The notes below the pieces were generated by a model. The model did not search any database and was not told where the DNA came from. It worked only from the letters and a program-made list of their open reading frames with translations. From positions 28,987-92,986 of the forward strand of contig JAFLCD010000009.1 of NCBI GenBank assembly GCA_017302715.1: a DNA stretch of 64,000 nt, read 5' to 3'. Source of the DNA: Deltaproteobacteria bacterium. Lineage in GTDB: Bacteria; Bdellovibrionota; UBA2394. Below are positions 50,073-59,685 of this stretch, in pieces. Position 1 is the stretch's first letter. Every line of letters begins with the position of its first letter. Position numbers and translations under genes: made by a program.

Positions 50073-50855
50073 ATGATGAAGTGGGCTTTTCAAAAAATTT
50101 TCTGTCTTACGCTTATCTTCATTTTTACTGCCATCAGTTCTCCTCTTCTTTACGCGGCATCCTCAAAAAATTTGGTGAAATGTGGAGTGATAGCAGCTGC
50201 GGCAGCTTCGGGGGCAACGTTTTCGTTTTTTGCCGGACAACACTATTCTGACTATCGAACTTCACAGAGACTGACTTTAGAAAAATCACGATCTGATGCA
50301 GAAAGTTCGTCACTTAAAGAACTAAGCGACGCGTCTCAAAAACTAGAGCAATCGATTCAATTCGATTTAAAATTATTTTCAAATCTTAATGCTGTTTCTA
50401 AGGATCTTTTTCAAAAACCGACCGATCAATGGCTTCCCTTTGATGTTGAACTTATAAATCAACTTTCTGAACTAAGATCTCAATTGCAAAGTCATTTTGA
50501 AAAAGAATCTCAGCTTCCTTTTAAGCTTGAGATTCAAAGAATCTCGTTAAAATCTCAGGTGAATGCCGCCAAAATGCTATTAGATGCGGATCAAGTTTCG
50601 TTTAATCGACTCGTGAAACTTGCGAAAGAGGCTGGACCTCGACTTCAAGCGATCAATCAATATTTAGAACTTCTCAAAATGAAAAGTAGTATCGATGCCG
50701 CTATAGAAAAAATTAAAGAAGTTTTGGATAAGACTTCAGACACTGAGAAATCTCGAGAGCTTAGAATCGAACTGGAGAAATTAAAAGTGGATCAGGAGTC
50801 TTTGCAGTCTCAAATCAATGAAGCCACTTCATCTCAAGAAACTCAATCTCACTGA
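50073..50855 (+). CDS. Exported coiled-coil protein
   Basis: The protein has 260 residues. The N-terminus is hydrophobic (LTLIFIFTAISSPLLYA), followed by a second hydrophobic stretch (CGVIAAAAASGATFSFFAG) that may be a membrane anchor. The remaining ~200 residues are predicted coiled coil, rich in Glu/Lys/Leu/Gln. No family is recognised. GAGGGGG before the ATG is a good ribosome binding site. It follows the other coiled-coil gene closely. Its 3' end overlaps the cdd gene by 7 bp on the other strand. Confidence 0.7.
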   Translation: MMKWAFQKIFCLTLIFIFTAISSPLLYAASSKNLVKCGVIAAAAASGATFSFFAGQHYSDYRTSQRLTLEKSRSDAESSSLKELSDASQKLEQSIQFDLKLFSNLNAVSKDLFQKPTDQWLPFDVELINQLSELRSQLQSHFEKESQLPFKLEIQRISLKSQVNAAKMLLDADQVSFNRLVKLAKEAGPRLQAINQYLELLKMKSSIDAAIEKIKEVLDKTSDTEKSRELRIELEKLKVDQESLQSQINEATSSQETQSH

Positions 50856-51265
50856 GTTTTATTTTTTAAATCTTTTTTTAAAAATGGAACCGTCAGCAAG
50901 TCTTTAAGTCTGATTTGAGAATGAATGGCTTTGGAAGTGGCTATCCAAATTTTCAAATGAGGATCGGCAAACTCCGAAAGTACTTGAAGACAAAGCGCGC
51001 AAGGAGGAGCCCCTTTTTTTGTGGGAGTGACGACGACCAAATCTTCTATTTTTTGATGACCTTCTGAAAGAGCCTTTAAAACAGCTCCGCGTTCTGCGCA
51101 AATCGTGGCTCCGTAACTAGCATTTTCCACATTACAGCCTGCAAAAATCTTTCCGTCGGATGAAAACGCTGCACCCACTTTAAATTTGGAATAAGGAGCG
51201 TAAGCAAACTTTTGTGCTTTTACTGCTTCTTTCCATATCTTTTTAATTTTTGGAGATAATTTCAT
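50849..51265 (-). CDS. cdd: Cytidine deaminase
   Basis: A homotetrameric zinc enzyme of 138 residues that deaminates (deoxy)cytidine to (deoxy)uridine in pyrimidine salvage. The catalytic motif is CAERGA (zinc-binding Cys plus catalytic Glu), with the second zinc Cys pair in PCALC. The substrate-binding NVENASYG region is also present. ATG 51265 is chosen with AAAGGA about eleven bases upstream. It starts 2 bp after the cysS stop on the same strand, so it is in an operon with it. Length and motifs fit the small tetrameric type. Confidence 0.95.
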   Translation of the reverse strand: MKLSPKIKKIWKEAVKAQKFAYAPYSKFKVGAAFSSDGKIFAGCNVENASYGATICAERGAVLKALSEGHQKIEDLVVVTPTKKGAPPCALCLQVLSEFADPHLKIWIATSKAIHSQIRLKDLLTVPFLKKDLKNKTQ

Positions 51266-51267
51266 TT

Positions 51268-52746
51268 TTATTTTTCCTTTGATACGGCCCAAGCAGATCC
51301 ATCCGGCCCATCCATGATTTGAATTCCCTCTTTTTCTAAGTCTTTTCTGATTTGATCAGAGGCTTCAAAGTTTTTTTGTTTTCGAAGATTCTCTCGCTCG
51401 ATTAATTTTTGATCAATTTCTGCGGCCTGAGTCTCTGTGATTTGCATTCTTTTAAGGCGCCGTTCTCTCGAATGCTTTAAAGCCTGCGCCGGATCTTCTT
51501 CAAGAATTCCAAAGACAGAATTTAAAAAAGGTAAAGATTGAGCCCAAACCTGCCAACAAGAAGCTGTATTCTCTCTATGCGAGGCCCGGAGCGCGCTTAA
51601 AATTTGGCCAAGAGCTTTGGCTGAATTAAAATCATCTAAAAGAGATTCTTCTATTTTTGCAGATAGGCTCTCTAACTCTGAAGGGAGCTTAGTTTCTAGA
51701 GGTGTGACTGCAGAATCTGCCGTAGGTTTTATTGTCTTAGCTGTCAGCTTTGCCAAATAAAGTTTATCGATCAGAGCTTCTGCACGAAGAATAGATTCCT
51801 CAGATAAATCCATCGGACTTCGATAATGTTGTTGAAAAACAAGAAGTCTTAATGTTTCTGCTCCATAGTCGCGAATAAAATCCGCCGTGCGAAGAATATT
51901 GCCAATCGACTTCGACATTTTTTCTTTACCAACTTCGATCATTCCATTGTGAAGCCAATAAGTGGCGAGAGCTTTTTCAGTTAAGCTCTCGGATTGAGCG
52001 ATTTCATTTTCGTGATGTGGAAAAATCAAATCAAGCCCACCCATATGAATATCGAGGTCAGACTTAAAAATCTTATAGATCATGGCCGAACATTCGATAT
52101 GCCATCCTGGTCTTCCATTACCCCAAGGACTCTTCCATGAAGGTTCTTCAGGTTTCGCCGCTTTCCACAGTGCAAAGTCTGCGGGATGTTCTTTTTTTTC
52201 ATCAATATCGATGCGTGAGCCCGCTATCATATCGTCTAATTTTCGTTTAGAAAGTGCTCCATATTTTTTAAATTTAGAAACACGAAAATAAACGTCCGTT
52301 CCAAACTCAGTCTGAACCGAATAAGCCATTTGTTTTTTTTCTAAACTTTGAATGAATTCGACGATGTCTTCAACTGACTCTGTAGCTTTGGGTCTAAACT
52401 TTGGAGTGAGTGCCTTAAGTAAACTTAATTCTTCGTCGTAAGCTTTTTGATAAAATTCGGCGATCTCGTGGCTCGTTTTGTTTTCACGTTTAGAAGCCTC
52501 GATAATTTTGTCATCGATGTCGGTATAATTGCGTGCGGCTTCAATCTGATAATGAGCGAGCTTAAAAATTCGACTGACAAGATCTAAGGTGAGTGCAGCG
52601 CGGGCATTTCCCACATGTGTATACCCATAAACCGTTGGTCCACAGCAATAAATAGAGACTTTGTTCTCGTAATGGCCTTTGAAAACCTCTTTTTTTTGGC
52701 TGCGTGTGTTGAGAAGCTTGAGGGGTTTAACGGAAACGGCAGTCAT
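51268..52746 (-). CDS. cysS: Cysteinyl-tRNA synthetase
   Basis: Class I aminoacyl-tRNA synthetase of 492 residues that charges tRNA-Cys in the cytosol. The HIGH motif appears as HVGN near residue 42 (TVYGYTHVGNARAAL). A zinc-binding Cys is at CCGPTVYG, with later His/Cys ligands in WHIECSAM and PHHENEIAQ. KMSKS is intact (KEKMSKSIGNI). The C-terminal anticodon-binding domain has the usual Lys/Glu-rich helices. It is followed 2 bp later by cdd. Start ATG 52746 is the first good start. Confidence 0.96.
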   Translation of the reverse strand: MTAVSVKPLKLLNTRSQKKEVFKGHYENKVSIYCCGPTVYGYTHVGNARAALTLDLVSRIFKLAHYQIEAARNYTDIDDKIIEASKRENKTSHEIAEFYQKAYDEELSLLKALTPKFRPKATESVEDIVEFIQSLEKKQMAYSVQTEFGTDVYFRVSKFKKYGALSKRKLDDMIAGSRIDIDEKKEHPADFALWKAAKPEEPSWKSPWGNGRPGWHIECSAMIYKIFKSDLDIHMGGLDLIFPHHENEIAQSESLTEKALATYWLHNGMIEVGKEKMSKSIGNILRTADFIRDYGAETLRLLVFQQHYRSPMDLSEESILRAEALIDKLYLAKLTAKTIKPTADSAVTPLETKLPSELESLSAKIEESLLDDFNSAKALGQILSALRASHRENTASCWQVWAQSLPFLNSVFGILEEDPAQALKHSRERRLKRMQITETQAAEIDQKLIERENLRKQKNFEASDQIRKDLEKEGIQIMDGPDGSAWAVSKEK

Positions 52747-52824
52747 TTCATTTATTTTAGGTGAGCGTAGTTGCGATGTCGACTTTTTCCCCTATAGAAT
52801 AAGGGGCATTAGTTGAGATAAACC

Positions 52825-54189
52825 ATGATTTTTAAATCTATTAACCCGGTATCAGAAAAAGTTTTGGCCAAATTCGCAAGCCATTCCAAAGACGCCGTTA
52901 TGAGCGCGCTACAAAAAAGTCAAAAAGCTCAAAGACTGTGGACTGAATATTCAATTGAAGAGCGGGCTGAATGCATTAAAAAAATTGCCGAAATTCTAAG
53001 AGCAAGAAGGCAAGAATTTTCGGAAGTCATTACTCATGAAATGGGAAAGCCCATTGCACAATCTTTAGCTGAAATCGATAAATGCGCAGACCTCTGCGAG
53101 TATTATTCTAAAAATGCTAAAGAATTTTTAAAAAATGAAATAATTGTTACAAACGCACGAAGATCTCTCGTTCAATTTGGACCTTTAGGTGGAATCCTAG
53201 GAATTATGCCTTGGAATTTTCCGTTCTGGCAGGTTTTTAGATTTGCGATCCCGAGTTTAATGGCGGGAAATTCAATTTTTTTAAAACATGCACCTAATGT
53301 TTTTGGCTGCGCTGAAAAAATATCTTTTGTTTTTAATCACGCTAAACTTCCGCATGGAATTTTTCAAAATCTTCGCGTGGATGTGAAATCCTTAGAAAAT
53401 ATTGTTGCACATCCTTTTATTCGCGGGGTTTCGTTGACAGGAAGCACACGTGCTGGACGCTCGATTGCTGCTCTCGCTGGAAAATATCTTAAGAAGACCG
53501 TGCTTGAGCTCGGCGGTAGTGATGCTTATCTCATTTTAGAAGACGCTGATTTAGAGCGAGCGGCAACAGCTTGCGCAACTTCGAGACTTTTAAATTCGGG
53601 TCAGAGTTGTATTGCGGCTAAGAGATTCATTGTCATCAAGCCGATCGCAACGGATTTTACAGACCTGCTCATTGAAAAAATGAAATCTTTCAAGATGGGC
53701 AATCCCCTTTTGCTTGAAACTCAAGTGGGTCCATTGGCAAGATCTGATCTAAGAGAGAATTTAGTGAAGCAGATGAAAAAATCGATTCAAAAAGGCGCTC
53801 AACTTTCTTTGGGAGGACAAATTTCTAAAGGCACTGGATTTTATTTTCCACCGAGTGTGTTGGTAAAAGTTCACCCAGGTATGCCTGCCTTTGATGAAGA
53901 AACTTTTGGTCCTCTAGCTGCAATAATCACGGCTAAAAATGAAGCGGAAGCATTTGAATTGGCCAATCGAACTTCGTTTGGACTGGGATCAGCTATTTTT
54001 TCTAAAGATGTGGATAGAGCCTTGAATCTTTCTAAAAAAATGGAAGCTGGAAATTGTTTTATTAATGGCTTTGTTCGATCAGATGCCAGAATGCCTTTTG
54101 GCGGGATGAAAGATTCGGGTTACGGACGAGAACTGGGATCTTTTGGAATTCATGAATTTTCGAATATTCAGTCTGTGTGGGTTGAATGA
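52825..54189 (+). CDS. NAD(P)-dependent aldehyde dehydrogenase (succinate-semialdehyde type)
   Basis: An enzyme of 454 residues of the aldehyde dehydrogenase superfamily. Family marks: [21 protein letters not shown] (cofactor region), [10 protein letters not shown], the catalytic-base Glu in [11 protein letters not shown] and the nucleophile Cys in [11 protein letters not shown]. The E(M)[11 protein letters not shown] helix is typical of GabD-type enzymes. Likely oxidises succinate semialdehyde or a related short aldehyde. Its stop overlaps the hemH start by 4 bp (ATGA), so the two are cotranslated. The functional link to haem synthesis is unknown. Confidence 0.92.
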   Translation: MIFKSINPVSEKVLAKFASHSKDAVMSALQKSQKAQRLWTEYSIEERAECIKKIAEILRARRQEFSEVITHEMGKPIAQSLAEIDKCADLCEYYSKNAKEFLKNEIIVTNARRSLVQFGPLGGILGIMPWNFPFWQVFRFAIPSLMAGNSIFLKHAPNVFGCAEKISFVFNHAKLPHGIFQNLRVDVKSLENIVAHPFIRGVSLTGSTRAGRSIAALAGKYLKKTVLELGGSDAYLILEDADLERAATACATSRLLNSGQSCIAAKRFIVIKPIATDFTDLLIEKMKSFKMGNPLLLETQVGPLARSDLRENLVKQMKKSIQKGAQLSLGGQISKGTGFYFPPSVLVKVHPGMPAFDEETFGPLAAIITAKNEAEAFELANRTSFGLGSAIFSKDVDRALNLSKKMEAGNCFINGFVRSDARMPFGGMKDSGYGRELGSFGIHEFSNIQSVWVE

Positions 54190-55205
54190 AAAAAGGAATT
54201 TGGTTGATTCAATTAGGCACGCCCGAGGCACCCACCGAAAAAGCTTGCCGAAAATTTTTAAAAGAATTTTTGATGGATGCGAAGGTCATTGATATTCCGT
54301 TCTTGTTTCGTTGGTTTTTAGTTCATTTTATTATTATTCCGTTTCGAGTGAAGAGAGTTGCAATCGCCTATCAAAGTATTTGGACAAGCCTTGGCAGTCC
54401 GCTTCGAGTTTTTACAGAGAGGTTAATCAAGAAACTCGAGATTCGTCTTTCTTCTCATGCTTTGGTTTTGCTTTCGATGCGTTATGGTCGACCGAGTATT
54501 CCTGAAATCGCAAAAAAATTTATCGATGCGGACGTCGAAGAAATTTTAGTTTTACCTCTCTATCCGCAGTATGCCGACAGTTCAACGGGCACAGCACTTG
54601 AGCTTGTCAGAGCCACTTTGCCTTCCAAAATTAAATTGAAAATTATTTATTCTTTTTACGACAAAGATTTCTATATTCGTTCGGTCGCAAAAACAGCTGA
54701 AAGTATTTCGTTTGAAAAATATGATGGAATTTTAATGAGCTTTCATGGGCTTCCTGAAAGACAAATTAAAAAAATCGATTTAAATCAATCTCATTGTTTA
54801 AAAAAGAACGATTGCTGCGAGCAAAATCTTAAAGAAAATCAATTCTGCTATCGGCATCACTCAGTGGTGACGACTCAAAAATTAGTGAAAGCTTTGAATC
54901 TTCCCGTCGAAAAAGTTCATCTCTGTTTTCAATCTCGCCTCGGCAGAACGCCTTGGATCAGGCCTTTCACCGATGAAGTCATTGTCGATCTTGCGAAAAA
55001 AGGCGCAAAGCGTCTACTTGTGTTTTGCCCATCATTTGTGGCGGATTGCCTCGAAACTCTCGAAGAAATTCAAATTCGAAATAAAGAACTGTTCATTGAA
55101 AATGGCGGAGAAGATTTAGTTTTGGTTCCTTCACTCAATGATTCTGATTTTTGGGCTGAGTCCCTCTCTCAATTCCTGCTGGATGAGCTCAGCTCAAACA
55201 GATAA
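54186..55205 (+). CDS. hemH: Ferrochelatase
   Basis: Inserts Fe2+ into (proto)porphyrin to make haem; 339 residues against the family's ~320. The catalytic His is in SFHGLPER (H187) and the conserved Glu in FVADCLETLEEI. The substrate-binding LYPQYADSSTGT block precedes them. Four Cys lie close together in the loop after the catalytic His (C204, C210, C211, C221), a position where some bacterial ferrochelatases bind a [2Fe-2S] cluster. An N-terminal hydrophobic helix (FLFRWFLVHFIIIPF) suggests membrane association. The gene is coupled to an aldehyde dehydrogenase by a 4 bp overlap. Confidence 0.93.
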   Translation: MKKGIWLIQLGTPEAPTEKACRKFLKEFLMDAKVIDIPFLFRWFLVHFIIIPFRVKRVAIAYQSIWTSLGSPLRVFTERLIKKLEIRLSSHALVLLSMRYGRPSIPEIAKKFIDADVEEILVLPLYPQYADSSTGTALELVRATLPSKIKLKIIYSFYDKDFYIRSVAKTAESISFEKYDGILMSFHGLPERQIKKIDLNQSHCLKKNDCCEQNLKENQFCYRHHSVVTTQKLVKALNLPVEKVHLCFQSRLGRTPWIRPFTDEVIVDLAKKGAKRLLVFCPSFVADCLETLEEIQIRNKELFIENGGEDLVLVPSLNDSDFWAESLSQFLLDELSSNR

Positions 55206-55240
55206 GCTCATCTTAGAAACAATCTTTAAGGGGGAGAAAG

Positions 55241-56485
55241 ATGATTTCCATTTTTATTTTATGGTCACTCGTGGGCTTGAGATCTGAGCCTCAAATTCTA
55301 AATTTAGATTTAGGAACGACAGCCGAGGAATATCGAGAGATTATTTCAAAGAAAAATTTAACATCTGAAAGCTGGTTAAAAGAAGCGGATCCATTTTTAG
55401 AAATTCTTCGAATTGGAGCGAGAAATTTAGAGTGGAAGAAAAGAATTCATATTTCCAGTTTTGGAATCTCTTCTATTTTGAATGGTGCTCCAGAGTTGTC
55501 TTTTGCAGGCATTGAACTTCCTTTTACGTGGGGCCCTCGAGATATTTTATTGAGATACAACGAATTGATGCAGTCAATGCCTGAAGCCATGAAGCAAATT
55601 TTGCTAGCTCAGGATGATTTTTTTCCTGATCCTCCCCCTGTATCCGTAGAGGACTTTTTTGGTAATTCAGCCAAGTTAGATCGTATCTATGAATTAGCGA
55701 GTCGTTGGGTCTTGACTCGAGACTCTTTGCCCTATTTTGAAAGAGAGAAAGTGAGAGACGTTCGAGGATATTATTTTTTACAGAAGACAGAAGATTTGCA
55801 GTTTAAGTTAAAAGACTTTTCTCGTCTCAATGAAGAAGATCGAGTTCGATTTCAAGATTGGCTAAAGGGACTTTGCTTGAACGGAACAAAATCTGAAGCT
55901 TCCTGCGAGACTCAATGGCAAAAATTGAATTTAAATTCAGAAGATGTTTGGAGTTTTTATCAAACTTACTTGCCCGCCGGCCAAAGCGCTTGGGATTCAT
56001 TTTTTAAAATCACTTCAAAGCGAGTGGATTTGCGCTGGTCTGAAAATCCATTGGAAGCATTCATTCCTTTTGAAAAACCAAAGTCCGCAGCAACAGCCAA
56101 TTGGGTGCGAGATAGCATCGAAAGCCTTTGGAGGTTTGAGGATTGGAAGCTCAATCTTCAATGGACTAGCTTTAATTTTTTTGGCTTTAAGCCCTACATC
56201 AAATGGGAGGCTGGAGCGACAGCACACGTCAACGGCTTAGGATCAAGTCGCATCACTCTCGATAAAAACCGTAGCCTTTCGGAACAATCATGGACGCTGG
56301 CGCATGAATTTGGGCATGTCTTGGGATTTCCGGATTGTTATCTAGAATTTTATGATTCTGAGAATGAAGAGATTATTTCTTATCAGATCGATTATGGAGA
56401 TTTGATGTGCTCACGAAGCGGCAGGTTTTTAAAACGCCATTTTTTAGAACTACAAGAGGCGTATGGACCTCATGCAAGTCGTTGA
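55241..56485 (+). CDS. Exported metzincin-like zinc protease (HEXXHXXGXXD)
   Basis: The protein has 414 residues. A short hydrophobic N-terminus (MISIFILWSLVGLRS) may act as signal peptide. The zinc motif at about residue 355 reads AHEFGHVLGFPD, that is HExxHxxGxxD with Asp as third ligand, as in snapalysin-like metzincins. The required Met-turn follows at GDLMCSRSG. Both are intact, so activity is likely. The N-terminal ~250 residues are not recognised and could be a propeptide. It is the second zinc peptidase in the window, unrelated to that at 3605. Secretion and targets unknown. Confidence 0.82.
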   Translation: MISIFILWSLVGLRSEPQILNLDLGTTAEEYREIISKKNLTSESWLKEADPFLEILRIGARNLEWKKRIHISSFGISSILNGAPELSFAGIELPFTWGPRDILLRYNELMQSMPEAMKQILLAQDDFFPDPPPVSVEDFFGNSAKLDRIYELASRWVLTRDSLPYFEREKVRDVRGYYFLQKTEDLQFKLKDFSRLNEEDRVRFQDWLKGLCLNGTKSEASCETQWQKLNLNSEDVWSFYQTYLPAGQSAWDSFFKITSKRVDLRWSENPLEAFIPFEKPKSAATANWVRDSIESLWRFEDWKLNLQWTSFNFFGFKPYIKWEAGATAHVNGLGSSRITLDKNRSLSEQSWTLAHEFGHVLGFPDCYLEFYDSENEEIISYQIDYGDLMCSRSGRFLKRHFLELQEAYGPHASR

Positions 56486-56563
56486 AATCTAAGGATTTTT
56501 TAGTGAGTCGCGTGCTGAGTTTGGCTTCAATACAGGCTTTGCTCTTCATGATATTCTTAAGGG

Positions 56564-57541
56564 ATGGGTGGGAGAGTTGACGCGAGGGAGACCCAAGAGG
56601 CTCTTTTTAAATTCTATAAAATTCCAGTGGGTCTTTATCATCCTGGTGATTTGATTGAAGAGGATTTGTATTTTCTTTATCAAGGCAACTATCTTCTCTA
56701 CCGACTGAAAAATCTTTCTTGGAAATCCGAAGACCGCTCTAAGCTTGAAGATTTTGGGGTTCAAGATCTTTATATCAAATGTTCTTCGGATCGCTCTCAT
56801 CATTATTTTTTAGAAACTCATCTCAATCGAATTTTAGATGAGCCAGATATTTCGATTAAAGATAAGGCTAATATTCTCTATTCAACCGCTGTTTCAGTGG
56901 TGAAAGAAGTTTTTGATAAGCCAGACCAGCCTGAAAATTTGCGTCGGTCGATGGCGACGGTAAAGCATTCGATCGATTACTTAAGTCGCGATAAAGAACA
57001 TTTTTTTGAGCTGATGAGTTTAGCTCGCAGTGATTTTTCGGAATACACTCATGCCATTCATGTTTCGGCTTATGCAATCACTCTCGCGAAACAAGTGGGC
57101 ATCAAGACTTTTAATCATATTTCAGCTCTCGGTATTGCGGCGATTTTGCACGATATCGGTAAAATGAAAGTGGATCCCAAAATAGTCGCGAAGTCCGGCT
57201 CTCTGACAAACGAAGAGCGTCGCGAGATGGAAAAGCATCCACAGTACAGTTATGAACTGGTGCATCGATTGGGCACGATTCCAGAGCTCTCGGAGACTAT
57301 TATTCTTCAGCATCATGAACGGCCTGACGGCGCCGGTTATCCCAAAGGTTTAGTGGAAAACGAAATTCATGCATTGAGTAAAATTATTTCTCTTTGCGAT
57401 TGCTTTGATTCGATGACTTCGGAGAGATCTTATCAGAAATCTCTGACTCCCCTTCAAGCCATTGAATGTCTAAGAACTGAATATCAGAATCAATACGATC
57501 AAAATTTGATCGTTGAATTTATTCGAATGCTTAAACGGTGA
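56564..57541 (+). CDS. HD-GYP domain cyclic di-GMP phosphodiesterase-like protein 1
   Basis: The protein has 325 residues, cytosolic. The N-terminal ~120 residues form a domain also present in the next gene (PVGLYHPGDLIEEDLYFL...LYIKCSSD). The HD-GYP domain runs from about 155 to 320 with HDIGK at 196-200 and HHERPDGAGYP at 250-260, all metal ligands and the GYP signature intact. Such enzymes hydrolyse c-di-GMP. The first ATG (56564) has only weak upstream purines; other starts near 56569-56577 cannot be excluded. The second copy begins 3 bp after the stop. Confidence 0.92.
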   Translation: MGGRVDARETQEALFKFYKIPVGLYHPGDLIEEDLYFLYQGNYLLYRLKNLSWKSEDRSKLEDFGVQDLYIKCSSDRSHHYFLETHLNRILDEPDISIKDKANILYSTAVSVVKEVFDKPDQPENLRRSMATVKHSIDYLSRDKEHFFELMSLARSDFSEYTHAIHVSAYAITLAKQVGIKTFNHISALGIAAILHDIGKMKVDPKIVAKSGSLTNEERREMEKHPQYSYELVHRLGTIPELSETIILQHHERPDGAGYPKGLVENEIHALSKIISLCDCFDSMTSERSYQKSLTPLQAIECLRTEYQNQYDQNLIVEFIRMLKR

Positions 57542-57544
57542 TTC

Positions 57545-58540
57545 ATGGCAGAGAATGCGAATAAAAAAATTAGCTTTGCCGAACAGGTCGCTGAGAATCC
57601 ATTTCAGCCGATTGAGCTCGAGTTTATTACGATCGATACGGTTTTGGATCACGATCTCTATCTTAAATCCGATAATAAATATGTTCTTTATCGAAAGGCT
57701 TCCTTGCCTTTTACGATGAAAGATAAACATCGTTTACAAGATTCAAGGACAAAAGTTCTTTTTATTCGCTGCGAAAGCGAGAGAGAGCTGCGAAGATTTT
57801 ATGAATCGAATTTGCCGAATATCATCGATTCTCCAAAAGTTACTGTAAAACAAAAAGCCGAAGTGCTTTATCAGTGCGCGACCGGAATCGCTCAGGATAT
57901 TTTTGAGAACCCTTCGAGCAAAGAGAGCATCGGTAAATCGAGAGAAGTTGTTAACAACACAATTAAACTTCTGGGAAAAAGTTCGGACTCTTTCTTACAG
58001 ATTATTTCTCTCTCTTCGCACGATTACTACACCTACACCCACTGCGTGAACGTCATGACGTTTTCGATCGGTTTGCTTTCGTCGTTAGGAATTAAAGATC
58101 CTGTGTTATTAAAAGAAGTCGGCGCGGGAGCTTTGCTTCACGATATCGGCAAGGCCAAAGTGCCTATTCATATTTTAAATAAACCTGGCCCACTCACCGA
58201 CGAAGAATGGGTGGTGATGAAGCAGCATCCGGTCTTCGGGTATGAGATGCTTCATTCCACTCCTACTCCTGAGCGCGGAAAAGAAATTGTGATTCAGCAT
58301 CACGAAAAAATTTCAGGAATTGGATATCCTAAAGGTCTTAAGGGCGATGCCGTTCCACTTGCTTCTCAGGTGGTTTCAATCTGCGATGCCTACGATGCGA
58401 TGACCACAAATCGTTGCTATCAAAAAGCTCTGAAGCCTTTTCAAGCTTTTCAAATTATCACCCACGAAATGCGCGGGCATTTCGATCCTAAGATCGTTGA
58501 AAAATTTATTCAGATGCTGAATCTAAAGAAAAAAGCTTAA
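57545..58540 (+). CDS. HD-GYP domain protein 2, degenerate GYP signature
   Basis: The protein has 331 residues with the same two-domain layout as the preceding gene, starting 3 bp after it. HDIGK at 199-203 and HHE at 252-254 are intact, so the metal site should form. The signature reads KISGIGYP where active HD-GYP proteins usually have RPDGxGYP, so the Asp is Ser and the following conserved Pro is lost. Activity may be weaker or replaced by c-di-GMP sensing. The tandem arrangement suggests a duplication followed by divergence. Its 3' end overlaps the BamB-like gene by 4 bp. Confidence 0.92.
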   Translation: MAENANKKISFAEQVAENPFQPIELEFITIDTVLDHDLYLKSDNKYVLYRKASLPFTMKDKHRLQDSRTKVLFIRCESERELRRFYESNLPNIIDSPKVTVKQKAEVLYQCATGIAQDIFENPSSKESIGKSREVVNNTIKLLGKSSDSFLQIISLSSHDYYTYTHCVNVMTFSIGLLSSLGIKDPVLLKEVGAGALLHDIGKAKVPIHILNKPGPLTDEEWVVMKQHPVFGYEMLHSTPTPERGKEIVIQHHEKISGIGYPKGLKGDAVPLASQVVSICDAYDAMTTNRCYQKALKPFQAFQIITHEMRGHFDPKIVEKFIQMLNLKKKA

Positions 58541-59661
58541 GATTTGGTTTTCACTAAACTCAATCGTCTCAAATTCGCCTTTGAACTTATCACTAAAGCT
58601 TCGTTGTCATTTAATAGAACAGGCGCATTCCAGATGGCGGCTTGGTAATCGTTCGTTTTAGAAATCAGTTTTCCATCTAAAGAAAATACAAAAACTTCTC
58701 CTGCAGAGCTTCCTACCCAGAGGTTCGATTTAGAAAGTGCAACTTGCGTGCCTAGTCCTCGCAATAGCTGATACTGCCATTTGACGAATCCCGTTTTCGA
58801 ATCGAGAGCTTGAATGGTCCCATCTCTTGCCGAAAGAAAAATCATTCCATTTTCTCCAATCGTTAAAGGCGTATGAAGAGAAATCTTTTTTTCCCAAAGC
58901 AATTTTTTAGATCCACTTGTCGACTGCCAAACCCGAAGATTTCCATTAAACGACGAAGCAAAAAGATCAGCGTCAGAAACCGTAATAGCTTTGAGGTCAT
59001 TGAAGCTATCAGAAGACGCTGTGCCTGCCTGAAAAGATTCGTTCCAAATCGCTTTGCCGTTAATAGGATCAAAAGCCTGCAAAATCGCCGACGGAAAACC
59101 AGCGAGAACTAAATTCTGAAAGAAGACTGGACCCTGAAAGCTCCAAAGCGAAGTGGTGATATTCGCAGGATCATTTTGTTGCCAAAGAAATCTTCCCGTC
59201 TCTGCTTCATAAGATTGCAGAGACCCAAGTGAATTCATAACCCAAAGTTGCTCGCCTTTAACGAGCGGCTTTGAAAAGAAAACTCCCTTTGTCGTGGTTC
59301 TCCATTTGATTTTTCCATTCGTTGCATTCAGAGCATAGATATTGCCGCGAGTATCGCCTCCGTAGAGAGTTCCATTATAAAAAGTCCAACTTGATTGGGA
59401 CGGTCCGTCTAACCTTGTCTCCCAGCGAATGAAGCCCGCCGACAGATCTCTTTTTTGTAAAGTGCCATCCGGAGAAGCGATAAAAAAATCTTTTCCTTCG
59501 ATCACAAGGCCGGCGAGATCGACTCTTTGAAATCTAGTCAGTGCATTTTCGGTTCGAGAGATTTCTTGAAGCCATCGACCGAAGATCTGATATTCAGCGG
59601 CACTGGCAATTTGAAGTGAAAACGTGGACGCAAAAATAAAGGAGAAAATGCCTTTTTTCAT
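58537..59661 (-). CDS. PQQ-type beta-propeller protein, BamB-like
   Basis: The protein has 374 residues with a signal peptide (FSFIFASTFSLQIASA) but no lipobox Cys, unlike most BamB lipoproteins. About seven repeats of the PQQ-propeller kind follow: NGTLYGGDTRGNIYALNATNGKIKWR, GWVMNSLGSLQSYEAETGRFLWQ-like, DPINGKAIW, DGTIQALDSKTGFVKWQ. BamB supports outer-membrane protein insertion by binding BamA POTRA domains. It lies 24 bp after der, and bamB lies next to der in E. coli and many Gram-negatives, which supports the name. Other propeller proteins (dehydrogenase-like) are the alternative. Confidence 0.8.
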   Translation of the reverse strand: MKKGIFSFIFASTFSLQIASAAEYQIFGRWLQEISRTENALTRFQRVDLAGLVIEGKDFFIASPDGTLQKRDLSAGFIRWETRLDGPSQSSWTFYNGTLYGGDTRGNIYALNATNGKIKWRTTTKGVFFSKPLVKGEQLWVMNSLGSLQSYEAETGRFLWQQNDPANITTSLWSFQGPVFFQNLVLAGFPSAILQAFDPINGKAIWNESFQAGTASSDSFNDLKAITVSDADLFASSFNGNLRVWQSTSGSKKLLWEKKISLHTPLTIGENGMIFLSARDGTIQALDSKTGFVKWQYQLLRGLGTQVALSKSNLWVGSSAGEVFVFSLDGKLISKTNDYQAAIWNAPVLLNDNEALVISSKANLRRLSLVKTKS

Positions 59662-59685
59662 CGCTCGATTAAAGCTTTGGCTGCT

